From contig NZ_JNIR01000001.1 of NCBI RefSeq assembly GCF_000702605.1, positions 362,501 through 426,500 on the forward strand: DNA of 64,000 bases, given 5' to 3'. This document shows positions 44,788 through 51,869 of this stretch, piece after piece. The stretch is from Exiguobacterium acetylicum DSM 20416. Its GTDB lineage: Bacteria > Bacillota > Bacilli > Exiguobacteriales > Exiguobacteriaceae. A model generated the notes under the pieces. It ran no database searches. It was not told the origin of the DNA and saw nothing but the letters and a program-made list of their open reading frames with translations. Every line of letters starts with the position of its first letter. Within the stretch, counting starts at the first letter, position 1. The position numbers were made by a program, and so were the translations under genes.

Positions 44788-46035
44788 TTAGAAGAAGCTT
44801 TCTGGATCGAGCTCATTCGTCCGTCCATTCGCATCATACTGGTACCCACCATCGTGGATTTCAAAATGCAAGTGTGGACCAGTCGAGTTACCGGTGCTTC
44901 CGAGCACACCGATTTGCTGTCCTTGTTTGACTTGTTGTCCCTGTTTGACGTTCAAGGCATTCATATGGGCATAAACGGTCGTATACGTTTTCCCGTCGAT
45001 ATTATGAGAGATATAGACGTGGTTGCCGTAAGGACCACCTGAACTTGCTAAAATGACTGTTCCACTTGCAGACGCGACGATTGGCGAGTTGAGTGGACCA
45101 GCGAAGTCTGTTCCATTGTGATACGCATAACCATTGCTTCCGCTTGCCGCACCCATTCCTTGCGAGACAGAGCCTTGAGCAGGTTTAATGAATTTACCTT
45201 TTGCTTTTGAGATGACTTTCGTACTAGCCTTACTAACAGATGCTGGAGCTGCTGATTGTTTCGCAGCTTTTGCGGCAGCTGCCTTTGCTGCTCGGGCTGC
45301 TGCTTTTTCAGCTGCTTCCTGTGCCTTCAGTTGGGCCGATGCCTCTTTCAGGCTGAGGATGTTAGATTCGATTTTTTTCTTTTGCGACGTCAGACGCTTC
45401 AAAAGTGCTGTGCGCTTTTGTTTTTCTTGTTTCAGTTCACGTTGTTTCTTTTTTAAAACATTACGATCTTCAATCAAATCTTGGCGTGTCTGCTTTAGTT
45501 CTTCTTTGGCAGCTGCCAGTTCTTTTTTGTTTGATTCGTAATCTTTTAACAAAGAAGCATCGCTTTCCGCGATCGTATTAAAGGCATTGAAGCGGCTGAT
45601 CATATCACCGACATCTTTTGCGCCGAAGACGGCTTCAAGGAGCGGGGCGTTATCAGCTTTAGACTGGCGAACTGCCAAGCGATCACCGAGCATTTTTTCT
45701 TGCTTCTTGATTTTCTTTTGTAACTTCTCGATCTTATCTTCTAATCGAGCGATCTGTTTCGTGTTTTCGTCGATCTTCTTTTGATTCTCGACGACTTGTA
45801 ACGTCAGCCCATTGATCTGTTGATCAAGTGCATAGACTTGTTGCTGTGCTTTAGAGAGCTGATTATTTTTTTGAGACAACGCCTCGCGTTGTTTCGATTG
45901 TTGTTGCTGGTTTTGTTGTTGCTTCTCTTTATATGAACTTGCCGCGTCGACGGGAGTCGTCGTCATGAGCGGACTTGCGAGTAGAGTGAGTGTCATGAGC
46001 GATAGCCCAAGTGACTTTCCGAAAGGTCGTTTCAT
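44788..46035 (-). CDS. Secreted M23 murein hydrolase with N-terminal coiled coil (EnvC/CwlO-like layout)
   Basis: A 415-residue secreted peptidoglycan endopeptidase. A signal peptide ends near VDAASS (residue 33). A long coiled coil (about 35-250) rich in Gln, Lys and Glu follows, then an alanine-rich linker. The M23 domain is at the C terminus. Its zinc ligands are seen in NGTDFAGP (His at YHNGTD) and HLHFEI, and its catalytic histidine in YAHMN. In Bacilli such coiled-coil hydrolases are controlled by FtsEX. The linker AAEKAAARAAKAAAAKAAK is low complexity. It has a long AT-rich upstream region. Confidence 0.9.
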   Translation of the reverse strand: MKRPFGKSLGLSLMTLTLLASPLMTTTPVDAASSYKEKQQQNQQQQSKQREALSQKNNQLSKAQQQVYALDQQINGLTLQVVENQKKIDENTKQIARLEDKIEKLQKKIKKQEKMLGDRLAVRQSKADNAPLLEAVFGAKDVGDMISRFNAFNTIAESDASLLKDYESNKKELAAAKEELKQTRQDLIEDRNVLKKKQRELKQEKQKRTALLKRLTSQKKKIESNILSLKEASAQLKAQEAAEKAAARAAKAAAAKAAKQSAAPASVSKASTKVISKAKGKFIKPAQGSVSQGMGAASGSNGYAYHNGTDFAGPLNSPIVASASGTVILASSGGPYGNHVYISHNIDGKTYTTVYAHMNALNVKQGQQVKQGQQIGVLGSTGNSTGPHLHFEIHDGGYQYDANGRTNELDPESFF

Positions 46036-46342
46036 AAACTAAGCGTCATTCCTTTCCCTTGTGAAGTGTTACCTTTCCCACTCTAACAAGAAAATCGGAA
46101 AATCCACTTTACAATTCTTTTAAAAAAATGCAAGAGAAGCTAGCGAAAAGTATGAAGAATTTATGAAAATAATGATGCGTGAACAGAAGTATAAGTAGAA
46201 AATGTTGATATGAAAGGAAAAATCAATGTGTAATTGATTGATTTCCGAATGATGTCAGAAGATATATTTTTGTAACATCATATAAATAGAAGGTTTATTA
46301 ATGTTTGAAAAAGGTATAAGTATAGTTTTTATAAAATGAAAA
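46036..46342. other. AT-rich intergenic region upstream of the M23 gene
   Basis: These 307 bases hold no convincing gene and are strikingly AT-rich. A perfect seven-base inverted repeat with a five-base spacer (AATCAAT ... ATTGATT, 46,221-46,239) and another with a long spacer (ATGATGT ... ACATCAT, about 46,249-46,280) are visible. They could be operators or parts of a long leader. No ydaO-type riboswitch or clear WalR box was recognised. Confidence 0.35.
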
Positions 46343-46360
46343 AGTGCCCCGAAAGGCACT
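46343..46360 (-). terminator. Terminator after the SDR pseudogene
   Basis: AGTGCC and GGCACT arms around a six-base loop, followed on the minus strand by T5. Confidence 0.7.
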
Positions 46361-46369
46361 CAATACGAA

Positions 46370-47120
46370 TCATTCCTCATAAATCATCTTTCGTGTCATC
46401 CCACCGTCTAAGACTAGTGTTTCGCCGGTCAAGAAATCATTATCTGGATGTGTTAGATAAAGAGCGGCTCGAGCGACATCACTTGGTTTTCCAACACGGC
46501 CGGCTGGATGTTGACTATGATCTTCAGGTGATAATTCTTGATAGTCACCGGTTTCAATCCAACCAGGAGCAATCGCGTTGACGAGTATTCCGTCTTCTCC
46601 GAGTGAGACAGCAAGTGCATGGGTCAGAGCAAAAATACCACCTTTCGTAGATGCATACGATTCTGTATGCGGTTCCGACATGAAGGCACGGGTCGAAGCG
46701 AGATTGACGATCCGACCACCACTTTTACTTTGTTTCAAATAAGGTGTAGCGGCCTTAGTCGTTAAAAAAGATACTACGCAGGTTCGTATGATGAACCCGA
46801 TCCCATTCCTCAAGTGACAATTCGAGTAAGGGTTTTCGAATCATGATACCGGCGTTATTGATGACGATGTCGATGCGACCAGTATGTTCAATCGCTTTTT
46901 CAATCAACAGTTGAACGTCTTTTTCGTGTTGGATATCGAGGTGATAGAAGTAAGCCGTTCCACCATCTTCTTCAATTTGTTGAACTAGTTCGTCTCCTGT
47001 CATCTGATCGATATCAGCAAGAATGACATTTGCGCCATGCGCAGCATATGTGCGGGCGAGTTCTGCTCCAATTCCATTCGCGGCTCCCGTAATGATGACG
47101 GTTTGATTAACATGATTCAT
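46370..47120 (-). pseudogene. Short-chain dehydrogenase/reductase interrupted by one frameshift
   Basis: Together the two frames give a complete classical SDR of about 250 residues. The N-terminal frame has the NAD(P) loop TGAANGIGAE, a DIDQ acidic residue favouring NAD, and NNAG. The second has the catalytic serine (NLAS), YASTK and the C-terminal GETLVLDGGMT. The frames switch at a run of six A on the plus strand (46,764-46,769). With five A the sequence would read RSIFLTTKAA without a break. It is either a recent inactivating mutation, a phase-variable tract or a sequencing error. Similar proteins are annotated as glucose or 3-oxoacyl dehydrogenases. Confidence 0.85.
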
Positions 47121-47257
47121 AAAAAATCATCCTTTCTGTAACGCTTCTCTCCCTTTTTTACCGTTCCATCATATCCTGAAACCTGACAGGATTATCATCC
47201 GTAGGAACAGGGAAATAGAAAAGCGTTGAAGTTACTTTAGAATGGGGGAAAATAGGA

Positions 47258-47692
47258 ATGAAATTCTCAAATCAACAATTAGAAAAACAACAAAATCAAT
47301 ATGCCGAAGATGCAAAAGATTATATCGATCGTCCGAAAAAGACGAACTCGCTGTTACAACGAGCAACTGCAAAGGTAAACGGTAACTCTCGTTTGTCCGT
47401 CGTCTTCTCGCCATTGACGTTGTTCGTCGATATGATTCGCGCGTATCAATCAGGTGAATACCGTAACATTCGTCGTACGACGATCTTAAAAGTAATCGGC
47501 GCGTTGATTTACCTCGTGTCACCGATTGACCTTGTACCTGATTTCGTACTCGGATTCGGTTTCGCAGACGATATCGCGGTCATCCTCTTCGTCACGAAAA
47601 CAGTCTTTGAAGAATTGACACGTTTCAGCGACTGGCAGGATGAACAACAAAAGCGTCGTACGCAACCAGTACAAAGTGAGGATGCGTATTAA
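47258..47692 (+). CDS. YkvA family DUF1232 membrane protein
   Basis: A 144-residue protein with the DUF1232 core IGALIYLVSPIDLVPDFVLGFGFADD, which forms a hydrophobic hairpin. The N-terminal 70 residues are polar and basic, and the C terminus is charged. The family is widespread in Bacilli and has no established function. It is monocistronic and divergent from the SDR pseudogene. Confidence 0.85.
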   Translation: MKFSNQQLEKQQNQYAEDAKDYIDRPKKTNSLLQRATAKVNGNSRLSVVFSPLTLFVDMIRAYQSGEYRNIRRTTILKVIGALIYLVSPIDLVPDFVLGFGFADDIAVILFVTKTVFEELTRFSDWQDEQQKRRTQPVQSEDAY

Positions 47693-47708
47693 TTAAATTA
47701 GATGATCC

Positions 47709-47740
47709 GAGCGACTTCAGACCAGAAGTCGCTCTTCTTT
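47709..47740 (+). terminator. Terminator after the YkvA-type gene
   Basis: Perfect ten-base arms (47709-47718 and 47725-47734) with a six-base loop and TTCTTT. Confidence 0.85.
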
Positions 47741-47823
47741 GTCCACAAAGAGCCGTTTCCTGTACGCCCTCTTGAAATTTCGATACACTAAAAATAGTTG
47801 GTAAAAAGAGAGGGAGGGCGAAG

Positions 47824-48387
47824 ATGGGACACCACTGGATGGAATCATACGGTTATATCGGGATCATGATGACGCTCATGTTTCCATTCATACCGAGCGA
47901 AGTACCGCTCGCGTATGCCGGATATCTCGTGCATACCGCACAGGCGAACCTACTATTCATGTTGTTCCTCGCTGTGTTGAGCTTCGTCATTAGTCAGAAC
48001 CTCTTCTTTACAATTGGTCAGTTCGGGAGTGAACGGTTATTGAATCGTTTATTCAAATGGTTTCGGATTTCAGAAACAAAAATGCTTCAGTTTCAAACAC
48101 AAATGGAGACGAAAGGGCGCTATATCCTTCTTCTGTCTCCGATGTGGCGCATCGGATTTGCGATTGGTGCAGGTCTGACGGGTGTCTCGCGCTGGACATT
48201 TACCGTCGTGACGACGATTTCCTTCCTCCTTTGGTCAACGATATTCATTTGGGGCGGGAAAGCCGTCGGTCATGAATGGCGAAAGTTGCATCACCTTAAT
48301 CATCCTGTGGTCTGGATTGGACTAGGGATGCTCATTACTGTAATCTACTTGATCCAGAAAAAGAAAAAGGCAAAAAAAGAGATCTAG
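47824..48387 (+). CDS. DedA family membrane protein
   Basis: A 187-residue membrane protein of the DedA/VTT superfamily, linked to flipping of lipid carriers such as undecaprenyl phosphate and to membrane homeostasis. The re-entrant segment FIPSEVPLAYAGYL with its conserved Glu, and the SPMWRIGFAIGAGLTGV helix with arginine, are family hallmarks. The basic C terminus (KKKKAKKEI) is cytoplasmic. A GGGAGGGCG site lies before the ATG. A HAD phosphatase gene follows 13 bases later. Confidence 0.85.
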   Translation: MGHHWMESYGYIGIMMTLMFPFIPSEVPLAYAGYLVHTAQANLLFMLFLAVLSFVISQNLFFTIGQFGSERLLNRLFKWFRISETKMLQFQTQMETKGRYILLLSPMWRIGFAIGAGLTGVSRWTFTVVTTISFLLWSTIFIWGGKAVGHEWRKLHHLNHPVVWIGLGMLITVIYLIQKKKKAKKEI

Positions 48388-48400
48388 AAGGAGTGGCATC

Positions 48401-49030
48401 ATGGCAATTATCTTATTCGATATTGACGGTACATTGATTGATTCAACGGAACAGATGACGGAAGCAATCCATCGGGCGATGGAGGACATGCCGCATCTTC
48501 CAAAACCTTCTCAAGCTAGTGTACAAGCAAGTTATGGGTTGGCGGGAAGTGCCTTTTGGCGTAAGGCGATTCCAGAGGCTTCAGAAGAGGATATTCGGTT
48601 AATCCGCAAAAAAAGACATGGTCATCTTGAAGCGACGATGGTGGAACAGAACGTCTTGTTCGACGGAATTCGAACCTTGTTAGAAGCGCTAGTGTCCGCG
48701 GGTCATACCATTTCAACAGCAAGTAATTGTGGCAATCACTATCTAAACCTTGTGCTGGATAGCCAGGATATTCGCTCGTTCTTCACGAGTCCGAAATGCT
48801 TGGAATCCGTCAATGGGAAAGAAAAGGCGGATATCTTGCGAGCGCACCGTGAGGAGTTTGGAGAAGCGACTTACTGGATGATCGGGGATCGGTCTTCCGA
48901 TGTCGAAGCGGCTCGTAAGGAAAACATGCCCGTCGTCTTATGCCAATACGGTTTTGGTACACAATCCGAGTGGGATTCGGCGGACCATGTCATCGAGACA
49001 CCGCTTGACTTACTGACAGTGATCAAATAA
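48401..49030 (+). CDS. HAD family hydrolase (phosphoglycolate-phosphatase-like)
   Basis: A 209-residue HAD phosphatase with a helical C1 cap. Motif I is FDIDGTLIDST, motif II is STASNCG and motif IV is MIGDRSSDVEAARKENM. The serine-rich motif II loop and the lysine in NGKEKADIL complete the site. Substrate unknown, probably a small phosphate ester. It has an AGAAGGAG site and follows dedA in one transcript. Confidence 0.85.
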   Translation: MAIILFDIDGTLIDSTEQMTEAIHRAMEDMPHLPKPSQASVQASYGLAGSAFWRKAIPEASEEDIRLIRKKRHGHLEATMVEQNVLFDGIRTLLEALVSAGHTISTASNCGNHYLNLVLDSQDIRSFFTSPKCLESVNGKEKADILRAHREEFGEATYWMIGDRSSDVEAARKENMPVVLCQYGFGTQSEWDSADHVIETPLDLLTVIK

Positions 49031-49037
49031 GTGCATC

Positions 49038-49089
49038 AAAAAGCCAAGCCGATCCGTCGATCTTTTAGACGGTCGGCTTGGCTTTTTTT
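49038..49089. terminator. Strong terminator between convergent HAD and PTS IIC genes
   Basis: Long arms (about 14 bases plus an inner GATC/CCGTC-GACGG extension) end in A4 on the left and T7 on the right. Confidence 0.88.
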
Positions 49090-49116
49090 GTGATGAAAGA
49101 ATGACTAAAGATGAGC

Positions 49117-50175
49117 TTACTCAAAATCCAGTCGGTATGGTTCTGCACTCATCCATGGACGGAATCTCCGGAAGAGTAGGTGGAACAACAGACAAAGGAT
49201 GACCGGCAAGACGATGAACAGCCCAAGAACGAATGTCATGTTAAACACTGTCCAGCCTCCCGACATCAGATGTAACGCGTTGATCGGACCGATTAGACCA
49301 GACATTCCGAATCCGGCACTGAACGGCGTACCTTGGACGCCGAGCATTCCTGCTAGTGCACCAAGTATTGCGGCACTACACATGACAGGAAGAATCATCA
49401 AGGGATTACGGATAAAGTTCGCCATCTGAATTTTAGGAGAACCAAGAAAGTGAGCAATCGACGTTCCACGTGAATTCGCTTGCCATCCGGCGATCGCAAG
49501 ACCAAATCCAGCGGCACAGACGCCTAGGTTCGCAGCTCCGGCAGCAACACCCGATAAACTGATCGCTGTCGCAATGCCGACCGTTGAAAGTGGAGAGACG
49601 ATGAGCACGGAAAAGGCGACGGCAATCAGAATACCCATTAAGACGGGTTGAAGTGCCGTAAAGTCTGAGATGACATGTCCGATCGCTGTCGTGATCCGTG
49701 TCACGAACGGATATGTCAATACACCGATTCCACCGGCTCCAACAATCAAAATCGTTGGCATGACAAGCACCGTGTACGTTTTGAAACGTTCACCGATCAA
49801 TAAGACGATTGCCGTCGCAACAGCTGCCGTCAGACCAGCATTGATGACGTCTCCTGTACCGACGAAGACGAAGGTTGCATCTGCACGAGTCGCAACACCT
49901 GATCCAACGACTGTCGCGAGTCCAATCGACGTGGTCGCAATCGGTGTCACTTTAAATTGCATGGCTACGGCAACACCAATCACCATCGGCAAGAGGCGCA
50001 TCGCGAGTGTTGTGGCATCTAAAACATGTTGGGCACCAGAGACGTATGGCAACAATGCCTTAGCGAGTTCACCGAGTAGTGCTCCTGGAATAAGGGCAAC
50101 GAGAATTCCGATACTGAGTCCGTTTAAAACATGAACGGCAAATTGACGCGGCTGACGCAAAATAGATGAATCCAT
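49117..50175 (-). CDS. PTS-type sugar transporter subunit IIC (PTS_EIIC_2 family)
   Basis: A 352-residue, glycine- and alanine-rich membrane protein with about ten helices. It matches the stand-alone IIC-like group (PTS_EIIC_2), with FVGTGDVINAGLTAAVA, SLSGVAAGAANLGVCAAGF, and GFGMSGLIGPINAL as conserved blocks. No IIA or IIB gene lies nearby, so phosphorylation partners, if any, are elsewhere and transport might be PTS-independent. Two overlapping palindromes cover its promoter region. Confidence 0.8.
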   Translation of the reverse strand: MDSSILRQPRQFAVHVLNGLSIGILVALIPGALLGELAKALLPYVSGAQHVLDATTLAMRLLPMVIGVAVAMQFKVTPIATTSIGLATVVGSGVATRADATFVFVGTGDVINAGLTAAVATAIVLLIGERFKTYTVLVMPTILIVGAGGIGVLTYPFVTRITTAIGHVISDFTALQPVLMGILIAVAFSVLIVSPLSTVGIATAISLSGVAAGAANLGVCAAGFGLAIAGWQANSRGTSIAHFLGSPKIQMANFIRNPLMILPVMCSAAILGALAGMLGVQGTPFSAGFGMSGLIGPINALHLMSGGWTVFNMTFVLGLFIVLPVILCLLFHLLFRRFRPWMSAEPYRLDFE

Positions 50176-50201
50176 ACAAGTCCTCTCCTTATGTAATGCT
50201 T

Positions 50202-50227
50202 TTATGCATAACAGTATAAAAGTTATG
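50202..50227 (-). promoter_or_regulatory. Operator-like repeats over the PTS IIC promoter
   Basis: CATAAC (50207-50212) and GTTATG (50222-50227) form a perfect inverted repeat whose nine-base spacer contains the minus-strand -10 box TATACT. A ten-base palindrome TTATGCATAA (50202-50211) overlaps the left arm. A repressor bound here would block the promoter. Confidence 0.5.
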
Positions 50228-50363
50228 AATTGTGTTTTATCTTACGGCAAGCAAAGGCAGGCGTCAAGAAAAAGTTAGAAAATTCCAAACAAGCAAAGGA
50301 TTCGTCTTTCAGAAACGGAATTGTTACAGTGAGGAAGTACATTGAAAGAGGAGGTCATGAATC

Positions 50364-51359
50364 ATGTCAGAACAACGTATCGTATTAGCGGCACGACCAA
50401 ACGGAAAACCAACAGGGGAAACATTCCGTTATGAATCATTTGAGTTAGCAGAGTTGAAGGAAGGGCAAGTCGCACTGGAGTCACTCTATATCTCGGTCGA
50501 TCCATACATGCGGGGACGTATGAACGATGCGCGCTCTTACTCGCAACCGTTTGAGATTGATGAACCGATTCACGGTGGTGTCGTGGCGCGAGTCATTGAG
50601 TCTAAAAGTGAGGCACTCAAGTCAGGCGATGTCGTCGTCGGGATGCTCGATTGGGCAACAAAGGCAGTCGTCGATGCGAAAAGTGTCCGTAAAATCGATG
50701 AGCAGATTGCACCGATTTCAACAGCACTCGGTGTTCTCGGAATGACAGGGATGACGGCGTATTTCGGATTGCTTGATATCGGGAATCCACAATCAGGGGA
50801 AACGGTCGTCGTATCGGCAGCAGCAGGGGCTGTTGGATCGATCGTTGGTCAAATTGCTAAAATCAAAGGTGCTCGTGTCGTCGGAATCGCAGGAAGTGAC
50901 GAAAAGCTACAACACTTAAAAGCAGATCTTGGTTTTGATGAAGTCATCAATTATAAAACGGAAGACATCGGGGGAGCGTTAGACCGGACATGTCCAAACG
51001 GCATCGATGTCTATTTTGAAAACGTCGGTGGTGAAATCGGTGATGCAGTCCTTGATCGACTCAATCCATTCGCGCGGGTACCGGTTTGTGGTGCCATTTC
51101 CGGTTATAATGCACAACAGGACATCGGTCCACGTGTTCAATCGAAATTAATCATCGCGCGTGCGCGCATGCAAGGTTTCCTAGTAGGTGACTATGGCAAA
51201 CGATTCAAGGAAGCAGCTGAGCAACTTGGTCAATGGGTTAGTGAAGGGAAGTTACAATACGAAGAGACGATTTTTGAAGGATTCGATCGTGTACCAGATG
51301 CCTTCCTCGGATTATTTGATGGTTCGAACACAGGGAAACTATTAGTAAAAGTGAAGTAA
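50364..51359 (+). CDS. NADP-dependent medium-chain oxidoreductase (CurA/YfmJ-like)
   Basis: A 331-residue zinc-independent MDR-family reductase related to 2-alkenal/curcumin reductases and leukotriene B4 dehydrogenases. The N-terminal catalytic domain has LYISVDPYMRGRM, and the NADP-binding loop reads VVSAAAGAVGSIVGQIAKIKG. The segment GIDVYFENVGGEIGDAVL is typical of the CurA/YfmJ group. It probably detoxifies reactive alkenals or quinones. A GAGGAGG-like site precedes the ATG, and it stands alone between terminators. Confidence 0.9.
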   Translation: MSEQRIVLAARPNGKPTGETFRYESFELAELKEGQVALESLYISVDPYMRGRMNDARSYSQPFEIDEPIHGGVVARVIESKSEALKSGDVVVGMLDWATKAVVDAKSVRKIDEQIAPISTALGVLGMTGMTAYFGLLDIGNPQSGETVVVSAAAGAVGSIVGQIAKIKGARVVGIAGSDEKLQHLKADLGFDEVINYKTEDIGGALDRTCPNGIDVYFENVGGEIGDAVLDRLNPFARVPVCGAISGYNAQQDIGPRVQSKLIIARARMQGFLVGDYGKRFKEAAEQLGQWVSEGKLQYEETIFEGFDRVPDAFLGLFDGSNTGKLLVKVK

Positions 51360-51366
51360 ATATGCC

Positions 51367-51402
51367 AAAAGAGGTTGCGGAATTATTTCCGCAACCTCTT
51401 TT
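51367..51402. terminator. Bidirectional terminator after the MDR gene
   Basis: Perfect 16-base arms (51367-51382 and 51387-51402) with A4 and T5 ends. It also serves the small convergent gene on the minus strand. Confidence 0.9.
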
Positions 51403-51417
51403 TCTATGGCGTGAGAT

Positions 51418-51582
51418 TCATGAATCTTTTCGATCGCGCTCGAGCTCTTCTGGATCAGGATCCGGATGTTGTGTTTCCGCAGGCTTGATTCCGGGATCTG
51501 ATGTCTCAGCTGGATCAGGATCCGGGTGAAGACCAACGTCTGCCTTTTCATCTGGTAAATCATGATTTTTTTCGTTTAACAT
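51418..51582 (-). CDS. Small acidic protein with repeated HPDPDP motif, unrecognised
   Basis: The frame encodes 54 residues starting MLNEKNHDLPDEKADVGL. The segments HPDPDPAET and HPDPDPEEL occur twice, 20 residues apart, in a strongly acidic, proline-rich and probably disordered chain with no hydrophobic helix. A AAAGGAG site lies ten bases before the ATG. The repeat is also visible at DNA level as two copies of a GGATCCTGATCCAG-like block. It converges with the MDR gene. Other frames over this stretch look random. I know no family for it. Confidence 0.6.
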   Translation of the reverse strand: MLNEKNHDLPDEKADVGLHPDPDPAETSDPGIKPAETQHPDPDPEELERDRKDS

Positions 51583-51869
51583 GTCCAGTCATCTCCTTTT
51601 ATCAGTACGTAGTAATGTTTCCCCGTTTTTTAAATCCAAAACAATGAGAGTGCATAGGATTCGTTTTTGAAAACATGTGAATGACTTCCACGGACAAGAA
51701 AGCGAAAGTGGTCGATTTCCTAGGAAATACAGGTTGACTGAAATGGAATGTAAGGAAAATCCAAAAAAGCTTCATGAAGTCTTTACAAAAACCTTGCAAG
51801 TCCTTCAAGTAGCCTTTGAACTGCTTCCGTAGACTAAGAAAGAGTTGAAAAGAGGAAGGGTGTTTACGT
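51583..51869 (+). promoter_or_regulatory. Upstream region of the first polysaccharide operon, with a motif shared with the second operon
   Basis: No gene is seen in these 287 bases. Two blocks recur upstream of the wecC-like gene: TGGAATGTAAGG (51744-51755) and an AAAGCTTCAT ... TTTACAAAAAC block (51766-51792). The second copies (58092-58104 and 58055-58079) are nearly identical but in the reverse order. They are likely promoter or regulator-binding elements common to both operons. No clear -10 box was recognised. Confidence 0.45.

Noticed and set aside
46036-46342. A ydaO-type c-di-AMP riboswitch before the murein hydrolase gene
   Set aside because: The stretch is very AT-rich and I could not find the conserved GC-containing core or a terminator next to the gene.
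49670-50134. A 154-codon plus-strand frame inside the PTS IIC gene
   Set aside because: It is a low-complexity shadow (Thr/Ala/Pro rich) of a membrane-protein gene on the minus strand.
51342-51563. A minus-strand 73-codon frame over the MDR terminator
   Set aside because: It reads through a perfect terminator hairpin. A different minus-strand frame in the same place has a good ribosome binding site and ends cleanly.
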